Origin: Bacteroidota bacterium
GTDB taxonomy: Bacteria; Bacteroidota; Bacteroidia; AKYH767-A; OLB10
NCBI GenBank assembly: GCA_023251535.1
Contig: JAHEYP010000031.1
Coordinates: 1 to 40,867, forward strand
Direction: 5' to 3'
DNA: 40,867 nt
A program made the translations under genes and the position numbers. Of the stretch, positions 16,352-28,691 are shown in pieces. Numbering within the stretch: the stretch's first letter is position 1; each line of letters opens with the position of its first letter. Under the pieces are notes generated by a model. It did not search any database and had not been told where the DNA came from. It worked only from the letters and a program-made list of their open reading frames with translations.

Positions 16352-18067
16352 ATGCAATTACAACATAAATATCTATTCGTTTTTTGTGCAGCGCTCCTCA
16401 TCGGAATAACCATTCCGATGACAAGCTTCAGCCAAACAGGGGGCAATACTAACGGTAGCGCACCTACGAAAAACTTGGGCAACGAAGACATCAATATCGT
16501 TAAAGACTATACACCGGTATTGAATGATGCCTTTAAAATCAACATCGTGCCTGAAGGTGACACAGCCGACTTCAAAGCTCCCGTATTAACCTACAGTGTT
16601 GATCCGAAGCCAATGAATTCGAACTATAATTTATCACCTATAAAGCCTGTAAGGATTAAAGATGATGCGATAAAGAAATTGTACCACGGATTTATCAAAG
16701 CTGGCTACGGACTAGAGAATATGCCTATGTTAAACCTTTATTACAACTCGCTTCGTTCGAAGTCGTTTAACACAGGAATTAAATTCAATCACTTCTCTAG
16801 TTCAGGAAAAATTAATGATTATGGAAATCCCGCGAACAGCAATAATGAATTAGCAATATTCGGGACTAAGTATTTCGATCAATTAACGCTGAAAGGGAAT
16901 TTAGGATACAACAGAGATGTAGTTCATTACTACGGCTATTTAGATCCTCCGCAATTGTACTCTAAATCGGAGACCAAGCACTTAATGCAAGACATTAACG
17001 GAGACTTCAGCATTGAAAGCAATAATCGCGACAAAGATGCATTCTCCTATCATGCAGGTGTTAGCTTCTATACGTTTAAAGATAATATCAGCACCAAAGA
17101 GAACAATGTAAAAATCAAACTTGGCGGAGGAAAAAACATCGACCTTGGATTGGTGACATTAGATGCTGATTTTGACATTGGCAAATACAGCACAGCCAAA
17201 TATTCAATCAACAGAAATGTTTTCCGCTTATTACCTCGCATTACAATCAACAAAAACTTATTCTCAGTTGTAGCTGGAGCCAACTTGGCAATATCTAAAG
17301 AAGGCAGTACAGGATCAATGCATATTTATCCACATTTAAGAGGAGCATATCAAGTAATTGACGATGCGTTCTCTATTTATGGAGAAGTAACAGGTGACAT
17401 ACAACGAAATGACATCCGCAGTTTATCGAAAGAGAATCCGTTCTTCGGACAAAACACTTTGTTAGTGAACAGCAACAAAAAAATCGGATTAGAAGGTGGA
17501 GTAACTATTAAATTAGAACATGACTTAATGCTGATTGCTTCCGCAGGATATTCGAGAATTAGCGATATGGCATTCTTTCTAAACAAAGCGGATAGTTTAT
17601 TCCCAACAAGTTTTAATACGTTCTACGATAAAGTAAACCTATTTGCTGTAAAAGGATCATTAGAGTATAAAATGGCAGAGAAAATTACTTTAGGAACTAA
17701 TATTGAATTCAATCAATACGGAACAGAGACGCTAGACAAACCATTGTATAAACCTGCTGTTAAAGCTGGCATCAATGCTCAGTATGTGATAGCCGAAAAA
17801 ATTTATGCGAAGTTAGACTTCTTCTATAATGGCGAAACGAATGGTATTAACAGCTATTATGCTTCTGACTCAACACATGCGCTTAAATTCGAAACAGTAA
17901 AACTAAAAAGCTATTTCGATGCGAATTTGAGTGTTGACTATCGATATTCAAAAGTACTTTCGCTCTTTTTAATGTTTAACAATATCGGATTCACGAGATA
18001 CTTTAACTATTACAACTATCCGAATTATCGATTTACTGGAATGGCAGGATTAACTTATTCGTTCTAA
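16352..18067 (+). CDS. Outer-membrane beta-barrel protein, TonB-dependent-receptor-like, partner of the TPR protein
   Basis: 571 residues from the ATG at 16352, which gives a signal peptide (MQLQHKYLFVFCAALLIGI...TSFSQ). The upstream ATG at 16307 overlaps the TPR stop and would add 15 basic residues in front; it may serve for coupling, so I regard the start as uncertain. After the signal comes a plug-less periplasmic segment (DINIVKDYTPVLNDAFKIN, then PVLTYSVDPKPM) typical of a Bacteroidota barrel family often annotated as TonB-dependent receptor, then about 450 residues of amphipathic strands ending in FTGMAGLTYSF with terminal Phe. I see no TonB box or plug domain. The pair probably forms an outer-membrane complex; cargo unknown. 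Confidence 0.75.
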   Translation: MQLQHKYLFVFCAALLIGITIPMTSFSQTGGNTNGSAPTKNLGNEDINIVKDYTPVLNDAFKINIVPEGDTADFKAPVLTYSVDPKPMNSNYNLSPIKPVRIKDDAIKKLYHGFIKAGYGLENMPMLNLYYNSLRSKSFNTGIKFNHFSSSGKINDYGNPANSNNELAIFGTKYFDQLTLKGNLGYNRDVVHYYGYLDPPQLYSKSETKHLMQDINGDFSIESNNRDKDAFSYHAGVSFYTFKDNISTKENNVKIKLGGGKNIDLGLVTLDADFDIGKYSTAKYSINRNVFRLLPRITINKNLFSVVAGANLAISKEGSTGSMHIYPHLRGAYQVIDDAFSIYGEVTGDIQRNDIRSLSKENPFFGQNTLLVNSNKKIGLEGGVTIKLEHDLMLIASAGYSRISDMAFFLNKADSLFPTSFNTFYDKVNLFAVKGSLEYKMAEKITLGTNIEFNQYGTETLDKPLYKPAVKAGINAQYVIAEKIYAKLDFFYNGETNGINSYYASDSTHALKFETVKLKSYFDANLSVDYRYSKVLSLFLMFNNIGFTRYFNYYNYPNYRFTGMAGLTYSF

Positions 18068-18090
18068 AAAAAATCAGATTTCAAAAAGAA

Positions 18091-18125
18091 AGCCCTGGCA
18101 TTATCGTCAGGGCTTTTTCATTTTA
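18091..18125. terminator. Bidirectional terminator between convergent genes
   Basis: AGCCCTG (18091-18097) pairs with CAGGGCT (18108-18114), loop of 10, followed by TTTTCATTTT on the plus strand; the opposite strand has TTTCTTTTTG. It separates the barrel gene from the acyl-CoA dehydrogenase gene. Confidence 0.85.
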
Positions 18126-18137
18126 TGAAGTAAAGAA

Positions 18138-19280
18138 TTATCCGTTTAAGATATTTCTTGCAATTACTAATTTTTGGATTTCAGAAGTTCCTTCTCCGAT
18201 AGTACATAATTTAGAATCACGGTAATACTTCTCTACAGGGAAATCTTTTGTATATCCGTATCCGCCGAAAATTTGCACTGATTCAGTAGCACAACGAACT
18301 GCAACTTCAGAAGCATAATATTTCGCGAAAGCCGATTGCTTCGTCATTGCTTCTCCACGATTTTTTAAATCTGCCGCTTGTAAGGTTAGCAATTCAGCTG
18401 CTTCAATTTGAGTAGCCATATCAGCCAACTTAAACGAAATAGCTTGGAAGTTAGAAATTGGTTGTCCGAATTGCTCACGCTCTTGAGAATATTTCACAGA
18501 AGCTTCGTAAGCACCCTTCGCAATTCCTAATGATAGAGCGGCAATGGAAATTCTACCTCCGTCAAGGACTTTCATCGCTTGCTTAAAGCCATCACCAACT
18601 TTACCTAACACTTGACTTTTATGCACTCTGCAATCTTCGAAAATCATTTCAGCAGTTTCAGAAGCACGCATACCTAATTTATTTTCTTTCTTACCTGCTT
18701 TAAAGCCCGGTGTACCTCTTTCTACTACAAAGGCAGTGATGCCTTTCGAGTCAAGTAATTCGCCAGTACGCGCCAATACAACCGCAACATCACCACTGAT
18801 ACCATGGGTAATCCAGTTTTTATTACCATTGATTACCCAATAGTCGCCATCTTCTTTAGCAACACAACGCATACGCATTGCATCAGAACCTGTATTCGCT
18901 TCAGTTAAGCCCCATGCTCCAATAAACTCGGCAGTGGCTAACTTAGGAAGATATTTTTGTTTTTGCTCTTCATTACCAAAAGCAAGGATATGTCCGGTGC
19001 AAAGAGAATTATGCGCAGCCATTGATAAACCAATAGAACCACAAACTTTTGCTAATTCAGAAATAGCAGTTACATATTCGAAATAACTTAATCCGGCGCC
19101 GCCATATTGCTCAGGAACCAACACACCCATAATTCCTAATTCTCCCATTTTCTTGAATAAATCAATTGGGAATTTTTGAGCCTCATCCCATTCCATGATA
19201 TTGGGACGAATATGTTTTTCTGCAAAATCTCTTACCGTTTGGGCAATCATTTCCTGGCTTTCGGTTGGCCTGAAATCCAT
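18138..19280 (-). CDS. Acyl-CoA dehydrogenase
   Basis: 380 residues, standard for short/medium-chain acyl-CoA dehydrogenases, no signal peptide. It oxidises acyl-CoA to enoyl-CoA with FAD, passing electrons to ETF. Visible: N-terminal helical domain ([15 protein letters not shown]), the FAD/substrate strand region [12 protein letters not shown] and [10 protein letters not shown], then the C-terminal helical domain with [12 protein letters not shown] and [11 protein letters not shown], and the catalytic Glu363 in IGEGTSEIQ. It is 5 bp downstream of the helix-hairpin-helix gene and probably on the same transcript, although the functions are unrelated. Chain-length preference cannot be read. A terminator follows. 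Confidence 0.93.
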   Translation of the reverse strand: MDFRPTESQEMIAQTVRDFAEKHIRPNIMEWDEAQKFPIDLFKKMGELGIMGVLVPEQYGGAGLSYFEYVTAISELAKVCGSIGLSMAAHNSLCTGHILAFGNEEQKQKYLPKLATAEFIGAWGLTEANTGSDAMRMRCVAKEDGDYWVINGNKNWITHGISGDVAVVLARTGELLDSKGITAFVVERGTPGFKAGKKENKLGMRASETAEMIFEDCRVHKSQVLGKVGDGFKQAMKVLDGGRISIAALSLGIAKGAYEASVKYSQEREQFGQPISNFQAISFKLADMATQIEAAELLTLQAADLKNRGEAMTKQSAFAKYYASEVAVRCATESVQIFGGYGYTKDFPVEKYYRDSKLCTIGEGTSEIQKLVIARNILNG

Positions 19281-19285
19281 AATAT

Positions 19286-20230
19286 TTAGGGGTTAACTGT
19301 TAAATAAGGTGCAAGTTTACGGAGGATTTCCTCGTCATACAAGGGCAAACGACTTAAGTCATTAACAGATTGTAGTTTACCGTGTTGTTGCGTATAGTTA
19401 ACAATTAGGCGGGCAAAGGGTTTTGGCATATACGGATGCATCAGACTATCAATGGATTGCGCATTAATATTGATCTTTTTAAGCACCTTGCCATCAGTAA
19501 TAACGTACTTAAACAAGATGTTTAAAACAGAATCCGGCAAGCATTTTATTTCCTTTAATTGATCAACCGTGAGGTATCCTCCCAGTTTTTCTCGGTATTT
19601 CACCATTGCTTTCGCCCTTCCCTCGCCTATCAGCGGTAACGAGTCGAATTCGGCTTCGGTAGCGGTATTGATATTTACCTGCTTTCGTTGTTTCGTGGGA
19701 TATTTATCTTTTTCGAAATGACGTGCTTCCGATTGCGGGGCTTCAGTGTTTGACGAAATATTTTCGGGCAAATCGATATAAGGATATAACTGCGTGAATA
19801 AATGCTCAGAAATCACAATCATTTTCTTAACATCTTTTTTACAACGAAAGGAGCCTCCGCCTGCTTCCCAACGATGAATAACGGCAGCTTGTTTTTCGGA
19901 TAGGCCTAACCGTTGCCAATCGTTGAGAGGAAGGTGATTCGGATTGAACTTAAAAAATTCGATTTTCTTCGTTTCTTCTTTTGAATGATAAGCGGCAGAA
20001 TTTAGGGAAGAAGCGATCTCCGGCTTAACAACTTTCGATTGCTCGGGAGCCAACAGTTTTTGTGATGCGGGAATAGTAATTGCCTCAGCACGCTGAGGAA
20101 TCCAGTGTAAAATAATGAGAGAAAGTTGCAGGACTCCGATTAAAACGAGTAAGACGACAATAGCATTTTGCTCGCGACGAGTATAAGTGAAATAAGATTT
20201 AAAAAGATATTTCCATTTATTTAAGCGCAT
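19286..20230 (-). CDS. Membrane-anchored helix-hairpin-helix (ComEA-like) protein
   Basis: 314 residues from the ATG at 20230. An earlier in-frame ATG at 20257 lies upstream of a likely promoter (-7 at 20243-20250), so I prefer 20230. There is a short basic N-terminus, one transmembrane helix (about residues 23-42), a polar linker, then three helix-hairpin-helix units: about 95-160 ([20 protein letters not shown]), about 170-230 ([20 protein letters not shown], the best ComEA match) and about 245-314 ([17 protein letters not shown]...). The domains bind DNA without sequence preference. ComEA proteins act in DNA uptake and usually have one such pair; three is long. Uptake competence is inferred, not shown: no other com gene is in the window. 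Confidence 0.8.
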   Translation of the reverse strand: MRLNKWKYLFKSYFTYTRREQNAIVVLLVLIGVLQLSLIILHWIPQRAEAITIPASQKLLAPEQSKVVKPEIASSLNSAAYHSKEETKKIEFFKFNPNHLPLNDWQRLGLSEKQAAVIHRWEAGGGSFRCKKDVKKMIVISEHLFTQLYPYIDLPENISSNTEAPQSEARHFEKDKYPTKQRKQVNINTATEAEFDSLPLIGEGRAKAMVKYREKLGGYLTVDQLKEIKCLPDSVLNILFKYVITDGKVLKKININAQSIDSLMHPYMPKPFARLIVNYTQQHGKLQSVNDLSRLPLYDEEILRKLAPYLTVNP

Positions 20231-20242
20231 ACATTTTTTCTG

Positions 20243-20250
20243 CAAAAATA
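20243..20250 (-). promoter_or_regulatory. Candidate -7 element for the helix-hairpin-helix gene
   Basis: The minus strand reads TATTTTTG, a full match to TAnnTTTG, ending 13 bases before the ATG at 20230. The earlier ATG at 20257 lies upstream of it, which supports the shorter protein. No good -33 partner seen. Confidence 0.4.
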
Positions 20251-20319
20251 CTTTCACAAAAAAGAATGAGCCGTTTACAAATGCTTATAATCGTTTAAAT
20301 TCTGGATGGCTAATTGGAA

Positions 20320-21144
20320 TTATATAATCCCCTTTTCTTTCAGCAATTCTTCCATTTCGTTCTGCACGGCTTGCGCTTCGATTCTTGCTTTGGCAGCAAA
20401 ATCAGTTCCGTTGCCGGCATAAATTATTTGTCGAGATGAGTTCACCAGCAATCCGCATTGAGCGTTCATTCCCGCTCTCGATATGGCTTTTAAATCGCCA
20501 CCCTGCGCTCCTACACCGGGCACTAAGAAGAAGTAGTCTTTTGCTAAGCTACGCACATGTGCAAATTGCTCACTGCGTGTGGCTCCTACTACATACATTA
20601 ATTGGTCGGCACCCGCCCACTTACTGCTTTCTGTAATAACCTTTTCATACAATGGTGTTTTGCCATCAGCTAATAATTCCGTCTGAAAATCGTTAGCACC
20701 TTCGTTCGAAGTAAGCGCTAACAATATCACCCACTTATTTTTGAAAGCGAGAAAGGGCGTAACTGAATCTTTGCCCATATAGGGAGCAACCGTTACCGCA
20801 TCAAAATTCATTTTCTCGAAGAATGCTTTTGCATATAACGTCGACGTATTACCGATATCGCCGCGTTTTGCATCTGCAATTATTAAAATATCATCGGGAA
20901 TAAGATCCAATGTTTTTTGTAGGCTCATCCATCCTTCTACGCCCATACTTTCGTAGAATGCTAAGTTGGGTTTATAGGCTACACATAAATCTTTAGTAGC
21001 CTCTATAATTTGCTTATTGAATTCGAAAATAGGATCTTCAGTTGAAAGTAAATGCGCTGGAATTTTTGTGATATCGGTATCGAGTCCAACACATAAATAA
21101 CTTTTCTTTTTCTTAATCTGTTCAACTAATTCTCCTGATGTCAT
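20320..21144 (-). CDS. pyrF: Orotidine 5'-phosphate decarboxylase (PyrF, group 2)
   Basis: 274 residues. Decarboxylates OMP to UMP, the last step of de novo pyrimidine synthesis, in the cytoplasm. The catalytic signature [11 protein letters not shown] is at 91-101 (Asp91, Lys93, Asp96), and the phosphate-binding end is [14 protein letters not shown]. The N-terminus [16 protein letters not shown] fits the longer group 2 enzymes rather than the 230-residue group 1 type. It is 24 bp downstream of prfA in the operon purM-prfA-pyrF, a gene order I associate with Bacteroidota. Confidence 0.95.
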   Translation of the reverse strand: MTSGELVEQIKKKKSYLCVGLDTDITKIPAHLLSTEDPIFEFNKQIIEATKDLCVAYKPNLAFYESMGVEGWMSLQKTLDLIPDDILIIADAKRGDIGNTSTLYAKAFFEKMNFDAVTVAPYMGKDSVTPFLAFKNKWVILLALTSNEGANDFQTELLADGKTPLYEKVITESSKWAGADQLMYVVGATRSEQFAHVRSLAKDYFFLVPGVGAQGGDLKAISRAGMNAQCGLLVNSSRQIIYAGNGTDFAAKARIEAQAVQNEMEELLKEKGII

Positions 21145-21168
21145 TGGTCGTTTGTTTTATGTTAAAAT

Positions 21169-22266
21169 TTATGATCCCATCATTGTTTCCTCTTTCATCT
21201 TCTCGGTATTTTCTGCGAATTGGAGTGCATCAATAAATTCTTGCACATCGCCATTCATCACTGCTGAAAGATTATGACTTGTAAATCCGATGCGATGATC
21301 GGTCACGCGACTTTGAGGATAATTATATGTTCTAATTTTCGCAGAGCGATCACCGGTTGATACCAATGTTTTTCTGCGTTGCGATACTTCACTATTTCTT
21401 TTCGTTAACTCCATCTCGTATAATCGCGAGCGCAACATATTCATTGCTCTTTCGCGGTTACCATGTTGCGATCTTTCAATCTGGCATACTACAACAATTC
21501 CTGTAGGCTTATGTGTTAACTGAACTTTCGTTTCTACTTTATTTACGTTCTGTCCACCGGCACCACCTGATCGTGATGTTTGCAATTCGAGGTCAGCGGG
21601 ATTGATTTCAATCTCATCGAACTCATCGGCTTCAGGCAACACTACTACTGTTGCTGCCGATGTATGTATCCTTCCTTGCGTTTCTGTTAAAGGGACACGT
21701 TGCACGCGATGTACTCCACTTTCATATTTCAACACACCATAAGCTCCCGGCACGTTAATCTCCATCACAATCTCTTTATATCCTCCGGTATTCCCATCGT
21801 TAAAATCTACCACATCATATTTCCAACCACGTTGTTCGCAATAACGTTGATACATACGCGCTAAATCGCCGGCGAAAATACTTGCTTCATCGCCACCTGT
21901 ACCTGCACGAATCTCGAGGATAGCAGGCTTGCTGTCTTCAGGATCTTTCGGTATCATGAGCATCTGAATATGCTCTTCCAACTTCTCTAACTTAGGCTCT
22001 AACTCTTCGAGTTCAGCTTTCGCCATTGCACGAAAATCTTCGTCTTTATCGTTAGTCAACACTTCTCGTGCTTCTTGAATATTATTGTACATGCTACGAA
22101 ACTGGACTGTAGCTTCAACAATTTCTTGCAAGTCTTTGTACGATTTATTCAGCTGCTGAAATCGCTTCTGATCAGCAATGACTGAAGGATCGCCGAGCTG
22201 TGTACCGATATCATGGTAACGTGCTTCGAGACTTTCTAACTTCTCTATTAAACTTTCTTTCGACAT
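21169..22266 (-). CDS. prfA: Peptide chain release factor 1
   Basis: 365 residues, normal for RF1. It recognises UAA and UAG stop codons and triggers peptide release. The decoding motif PLT (192-194, in [13 protein letters not shown]) is the PxT form of RF1, not the SPF of RF2; the catalytic GGQ is at 237-239 in [11 protein letters not shown], the peptidyl-transferase centre loop. Domain 1 is the long coiled helix at residues 1-105. It lies 18 bp downstream of purM and 24 bp upstream of pyrF, one operon. prmC, its usual methylation partner, is not in the window. Confidence 0.95.
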   Translation of the reverse strand: MSKESLIEKLESLEARYHDIGTQLGDPSVIADQKRFQQLNKSYKDLQEIVEATVQFRSMYNNIQEAREVLTNDKDEDFRAMAKAELEELEPKLEKLEEHIQMLMIPKDPEDSKPAILEIRAGTGGDEASIFAGDLARMYQRYCEQRGWKYDVVDFNDGNTGGYKEIVMEINVPGAYGVLKYESGVHRVQRVPLTETQGRIHTSAATVVVLPEADEFDEIEINPADLELQTSRSGGAGGQNVNKVETKVQLTHKPTGIVVVCQIERSQHGNRERAMNMLRSRLYEMELTKRNSEVSQRRKTLVSTGDRSAKIRTYNYPQSRVTDHRIGFTSHNLSAVMNGDVQEFIDALQFAENTEKMKEETMMGS

Positions 22267-22284
22267 GATAATTTTATACTCTTA

Positions 22285-23454
22285 TCACCAGATAAATTCT
22301 CCGTGATTACTTTTAATGGTTAACTTCTTTTTGTAGGATGCTTCTACTCGACCTACAATCTTCGACTCGATATTAAATTCTTTCGCGATCTGCATAATTG
22401 CTTCCGCCATCACTGGCTTCACATAAAACTCCATGCGGTGTCCCATGTTAAAGACTTGATACATTTCTTTCCACTCGGTACCCGACTGCTCTTTTATCAA
22501 TTGAAACAAAGGAGGCACATCGAATAAATTATCTTTAATAATATGCAACTCATCAACAAAGTGAAGCACTTTAGTTTGTCCGCCTCCACTACAATGCACC
22601 ATTCCGTGAATATCACTTCTATGATGATCGAGTATTGCTTTTACTACAGGTGCGTATGTTCGTGTTGGCGACAAGACTAATTTGCCTGCATCAACAGGAA
22701 CGCCATCCACTTTATCGGTTAATAATTTTGATCCTGAATAAACTAAATCGGAGTTTATTCCTGAGTCGTAAGTATCGGGATATTTTTCGGCTACTACTTT
22801 ACTAAACACATCGTGACGAGCAGATGTTAATCCGTTGCTTCCCATTCCTCCATTATAGAACGTCTCGTACGAAGCTTGTCCCGAAGAACTCAGTCCAACA
22901 ATCACATCACCTGCGGCAATATTCCCATTATCGATCACCTCCGATTTTTTCATTCGGCAAGTAACTGTGCTATCTACAATGATTGTGCGAACTAAATCGC
23001 CTACATCGGCAGTTTCGCCACCGGTAGTATAAATATTCACTCCGTAGCCTTTCAGCTCCTCTACGAGCTCTTCGGTGCCGTTGATGATAGCAGCAATCAC
23101 ATCACCGGGGATTAATCGTTTATTACGTCCGATAGTTGACGACAACAAAATATGATCGGTAGCACCAACACATAAGAGATCGTCGATATTCATCACCAAC
23201 GCATCTTGAGCGATTCCCTTCCACACCGACAAATCGCCCGTCTCTTTCCAGTAAGCGTAGGCCAAAGAACTTTTTGTGCCGGCTCCATCGGCATGCATGA
23301 TATTGCAATACTCGAGATCGTTGCCGAGGAAATCGGGAACGATTTTACAAAAAGCTTTAGGGAACAATCCCTTGTCAATTTTCTGAATGGCTGCGTGGAC
23401 TTCATCCTTGGTAGCTGACACTCCACGCTGATTATATCGATCGGAACTATTCAT
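22285..23454 (-). CDS. purM: Phosphoribosylformylglycinamidine cyclo-ligase (AIR synthase, Bacteroidota type)
   Basis: 389 residues, about 40 longer than the E. coli enzyme, which is usual for the Bacteroidota form. Makes aminoimidazole ribotide with ATP, step five of purine synthesis. Visible: N-terminal RYNQRGVSATKDE, the ATP-binding loop HADGAGTKSSLAY, the signature TTGGETADVGDLV, and the C-terminal domain SPTRTYAPVV...HGMVHCSGGGQTK and QVFNMGHRMEFYV. First gene of the operon with prfA and pyrF. A -7-like element ends 5 bases before the ATG (see 23459-23466). Confidence 0.93.
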   Translation of the reverse strand: MNSSDRYNQRGVSATKDEVHAAIQKIDKGLFPKAFCKIVPDFLGNDLEYCNIMHADGAGTKSSLAYAYWKETGDLSVWKGIAQDALVMNIDDLLCVGATDHILLSSTIGRNKRLIPGDVIAAIINGTEELVEELKGYGVNIYTTGGETADVGDLVRTIIVDSTVTCRMKKSEVIDNGNIAAGDVIVGLSSSGQASYETFYNGGMGSNGLTSARHDVFSKVVAEKYPDTYDSGINSDLVYSGSKLLTDKVDGVPVDAGKLVLSPTRTYAPVVKAILDHHRSDIHGMVHCSGGGQTKVLHFVDELHIIKDNLFDVPPLFQLIKEQSGTEWKEMYQVFNMGHRMEFYVKPVMAEAIMQIAKEFNIESKIVGRVEASYKKKLTIKSNHGEFIW

Positions 23455-23458
23455 GATG

Positions 23459-23466
23459 CAAATTTA
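23459..23466 (-). promoter_or_regulatory. Candidate -7 element for the purM-prfA-pyrF operon
   Basis: The minus strand reads TAAATTTG, a full match to TAnnTTTG. It ends only 5 bases before the purM ATG, so if used, transcription would begin at or next to the A of the start codon, giving a leaderless message. No -33 match at normal spacing, so it may be chance. Confidence 0.3.
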
Positions 23467-23500
23467 AGGATATGCTTACTCTCTTGTTTGACTCCAACTA

Positions 23501-23537
23501 AAAAAAAACGTCCTGAAGAGTTAATGCTTCAGGACGT
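23501..23537 (-). terminator. Rho-independent terminator after the OmpA-family gene
   Basis: AACGTCCTGAAG (23507-23518) pairs with CTTCAGGACGTT (23526-23537 region), 12 bp with a short loop, and on the minus strand it is followed by a run of eight T. It lies 20 bp past the stop of the OmpA-family gene. Confidence 0.88.
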
Positions 23538-23556
23538 TTTCGTTATCATTCGTTAA

Positions 23557-25557
23557 TTAGTTCTTAGGTACGTAAGTTGTTCCTGTAACTTCGAACTCAG
23601 TACGACGATTATACTGGTGAGCTTTCTCACGTAATTCTTTAGGCTCTAGTTTATCGATGAAGTCTTTCGTTAACACATCACCACGTTTAAATGGTAAGTA
23701 TTCTTCGTCGTTCTCAACAGCTTTTGGAGTTGACTCACCTTTACCTTCGAAAGTAAGACGGTCTTTAGGAATTCCGTTAGCCACTAAGTAATCGAGAACG
23801 CTCTTCGCACGACGATCAGATAATTTTAAGTTGTAATTATCATCAGCACGGTAATCGGTGTGAGACGTTAACTTGATAGTGATCGTTGGGTTTTCGTTAA
23901 GCGTTTTGATTAAGCCATCAAGCGCTTTCTTAGACTCAGCACGTAAAGTTGATTTATCAAGATCGTAGAAAATCTCAGGAACTGTGATAGGCTTAGCAGT
24001 AGACTTTAATGGGAAGTCGAAATCTTTAGAGAAATCTTTATCTTCTTCCATTCCAACAGTAGTTAACTCGTGGAATTTAGTTAAGTAACCTGTGAAAGAA
24101 GCAGAGATTTTGTACTTCACATTAGGCTTTAACGGATAAGTGTACATACCGTCAGCACCAGTTCTTACGCTTAAAGAAGTACCATCGCTACCGAATAACT
24201 CAACAGTAGCACCTTCTAAACTCTCTTTAGTATCAGTGTCATAAACACGACCACCAACATTCAGCTTCAAAGGAGGAACAACGAAAGAGTAGATATCATC
24301 AGCACCTTGACCACCTGCGCGGTTAGAGCTGAAATAACCAGTAGTTTCAGAATTGAAGATCACACCGAAATCATCACCACCTGAATTCATTGGCGACTTA
24401 AGGTTTGTAGGCTCAGCCCATGATCCTGCATCATTAGTAGTGTAGAACATATCTAAACCACCCATTCCTGGTTTACCATTAGAAGAATAGTAAAGACGAC
24501 CGTTAGTAGCTAAACGTGGGAACATTTCGTCACCTTCGCTATTCACTGTAGTACCTAAATTAGCTGGCGTGCCCCATGCGTTAGCATTAGCATCCCAAGC
24601 GCTCATCCAGATATCTTTTCCACCAAATCCGCCCGGCATATCACTAGCAAAGTATAATGTTTTGCCATCAGGTGATAAACTTGGGTGACCACAAGTGTAT
24701 GCATCATTGTTGAAAGGCAATGAAACAGGATCACTCCACTTACCATCGGTACTTGTAGTCATCATGATTTTACATTGCGTATTCTTTTCTTTACTTGAAG
24801 GACAAGTAGTGAAATACATTGTTTTACCAGTTGCATCGAAACAAGCAGCACCATCAGAGAATTCTGAGTTTGCCGGACCTGCAAATGCTGTAGGAGTGCT
24901 CCATTTAGCATTGTTGTCCATAGATGACTGGAACAAATCGAAGAACTTCTCGCCATACCAGTTATCATTTTTTGTTCCTGATGCTTCTTCACGAGAAGAA
25001 GTAAATACAAGACTTCCTTTTACTGTAGGGTTTTCACATACAGCAAAGTCATAGTACTTTGTATTTAAAGCAGCAACATTTTCAACTCTTGTACGAGTAG
25101 GTTTGTCGACCCATGCCTGAGCATCTTCGCTTGACTTAATCAAAGAAGAAACACGAGCATCAGCTCCATTCTTCTCTTTATAAGCATTGTACTGAGCTAT
25201 CGCTTCAGCATACTTGCCGTTAGCTTTTAATGCATCAGCATAATGTAAAGTCGCAGAAGGATCTTTGTACTTTGCTTTTACAGCTTTTCCATACCAATCT
25301 TCGGCTTCAGCATTGTTGTTTGTCATGCGAGCACACTCTCCGGCGCGATATGCAGCCCAACCTTTCTGGTCGTTCTTTTTAAACTTCGCATACGCTTTTT
25401 TGTACAAGGTCGAAGCAGTATAGTACTGCCCCGTGTTGAAAAACTTGTCTGCCTTCTGAGTCTTCGTCTTTGGCGTTTTTGGAGATTTGTCAGCAGCAAA
25501 ACTGCATACAATGGCCAATGAAAAGACCAATAGCAGGCTTAAGGTTTTCTTAATCAT
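23557..25557 (-). CDS. PorE-like OmpA-family protein (TPR, propeller, CRD, OmpA_C)
   Basis: 666 residues from the ATG at 25557, which gives the signal peptide MIKKTLSLLLVFSLAIVCSFA; the earlier in-frame ATG at 25602 adds 15 residues that do not fit a signal peptide. Domain order: TPR repeats (about 25-165); a PD40/WD40-like propeller (about 180-440; for example SPDGKTLYFASDMPGGFGGKD); a carboxypeptidase-regulatory-like fold (about 445-525, VGGRVYDTDTKESLEGATVEL); and OmpA_C (about 545-666) with NLKLSDRRAKSV, whose Asp and Arg should bind peptidoglycan diaminopimelate. This is the architecture of PorE of the type IX secretion system, which anchors the machine to peptidoglycan. Paralogs with the same layout are frequent, so PorE orthology is not certain. 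Confidence 0.8.
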   Translation of the reverse strand: MIKKTLSLLLVFSLAIVCSFAADKSPKTPKTKTQKADKFFNTGQYYTASTLYKKAYAKFKKNDQKGWAAYRAGECARMTNNNAEAEDWYGKAVKAKYKDPSATLHYADALKANGKYAEAIAQYNAYKEKNGADARVSSLIKSSEDAQAWVDKPTRTRVENVAALNTKYYDFAVCENPTVKGSLVFTSSREEASGTKNDNWYGEKFFDLFQSSMDNNAKWSTPTAFAGPANSEFSDGAACFDATGKTMYFTTCPSSKEKNTQCKIMMTTSTDGKWSDPVSLPFNNDAYTCGHPSLSPDGKTLYFASDMPGGFGGKDIWMSAWDANANAWGTPANLGTTVNSEGDEMFPRLATNGRLYYSSNGKPGMGGLDMFYTTNDAGSWAEPTNLKSPMNSGGDDFGVIFNSETTGYFSSNRAGGQGADDIYSFVVPPLKLNVGGRVYDTDTKESLEGATVELFGSDGTSLSVRTGADGMYTYPLKPNVKYKISASFTGYLTKFHELTTVGMEEDKDFSKDFDFPLKSTAKPITVPEIFYDLDKSTLRAESKKALDGLIKTLNENPTITIKLTSHTDYRADDNYNLKLSDRRAKSVLDYLVANGIPKDRLTFEGKGESTPKAVENDEEYLPFKRGDVLTKDFIDKLEPKELREKAHQYNRRTEFEVTGTTYVPKN

Positions 25558-25851
25558 AAGGGAACGTGAGTTAACAGTTTCACAGAAGGACAAAGGAAAC
25601 AAATTATTTCAAATTGAAAAAATGATATGCATCTTTCGTTGAAAGTCGTTTAGCGCTGATTTACAATCGATTGTAAATATATTGACAAAATTCAGGCAAT
25701 TGTTGAAAATTAGTTTCGGCGAAAACACTCAATATTCAGACGAATTTTGGCGTTGTTCACTTAATATTTTGGGAGTCCGTTAAAATTTTTTCCAAAAATT
25801 CATCTTTTTAAAGGTTCGGAATACCTTTAGATTAACTAAAATTGCAGCCCC

Positions 25852-26328
25852 ATGAAAAAAACCTTTTCCTTTCTTGTTGCACTTCTATTGATTTGCAACA
25901 CTCTTCAAGCTCAACATGAATACAAAACTGCTGTTGGTTTACGATGTATTCCCGGAGCGGGCATCACTATAAAGCATAATATCGACGACAAAACGAGTGT
26001 TGAAGGAATCTTAGCTACTAGGTGGCATGGATTCAACATCACTGGACTGTATCAAGTTAACTACCCTGTTTTCCCTGAACCGGGATTCCGATTTTATATG
26101 GGCGCGGGTGCTCACTTAGGATTTTGGAACGGTCGTTATAACCCTTGGTGGGATAATGAAAGAAATTATGGAGTATTTGGCCTCGACGGACAAATCGGTC
26201 TGGAATATACTTTTGAAGAAATTCCGCTGAACTTAGCCCTCGACTGGAAACCGGCAATTAACCTGATCGGTTACTCGGGATTTTGGGGTGATGAAGCAGG
26301 ATTATCGATACGCTATACTATTAAGTAA
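25852..26328 (+). CDS. Small outer-membrane beta-barrel-like protein
   Basis: 158 residues. Signal peptide MKKTFSFLVALLLICNTLQAQ, then alternating strands rich in Gly and aromatic residues (GFRFYMGAGAHLGFW, QIGLEYTFEEIPLNLALDWKP, GLSIRYTIK), like an eight-stranded OmpW/OmpX-sized barrel. It is divergent from the OmpA-family gene and alone. A TACCTTTA sequence 22 bases upstream is one base off the -7 consensus. Function unknown. Confidence 0.75.
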   Translation: MKKTFSFLVALLLICNTLQAQHEYKTAVGLRCIPGAGITIKHNIDDKTSVEGILATRWHGFNITGLYQVNYPVFPEPGFRFYMGAGAHLGFWNGRYNPWWDNERNYGVFGLDGQIGLEYTFEEIPLNLALDWKPAINLIGYSGFWGDEAGLSIRYTIK

Positions 26329-28674
<2,346 letters not shown>

Positions 28675-28691
28675 GCATTTCAAATAACGGA

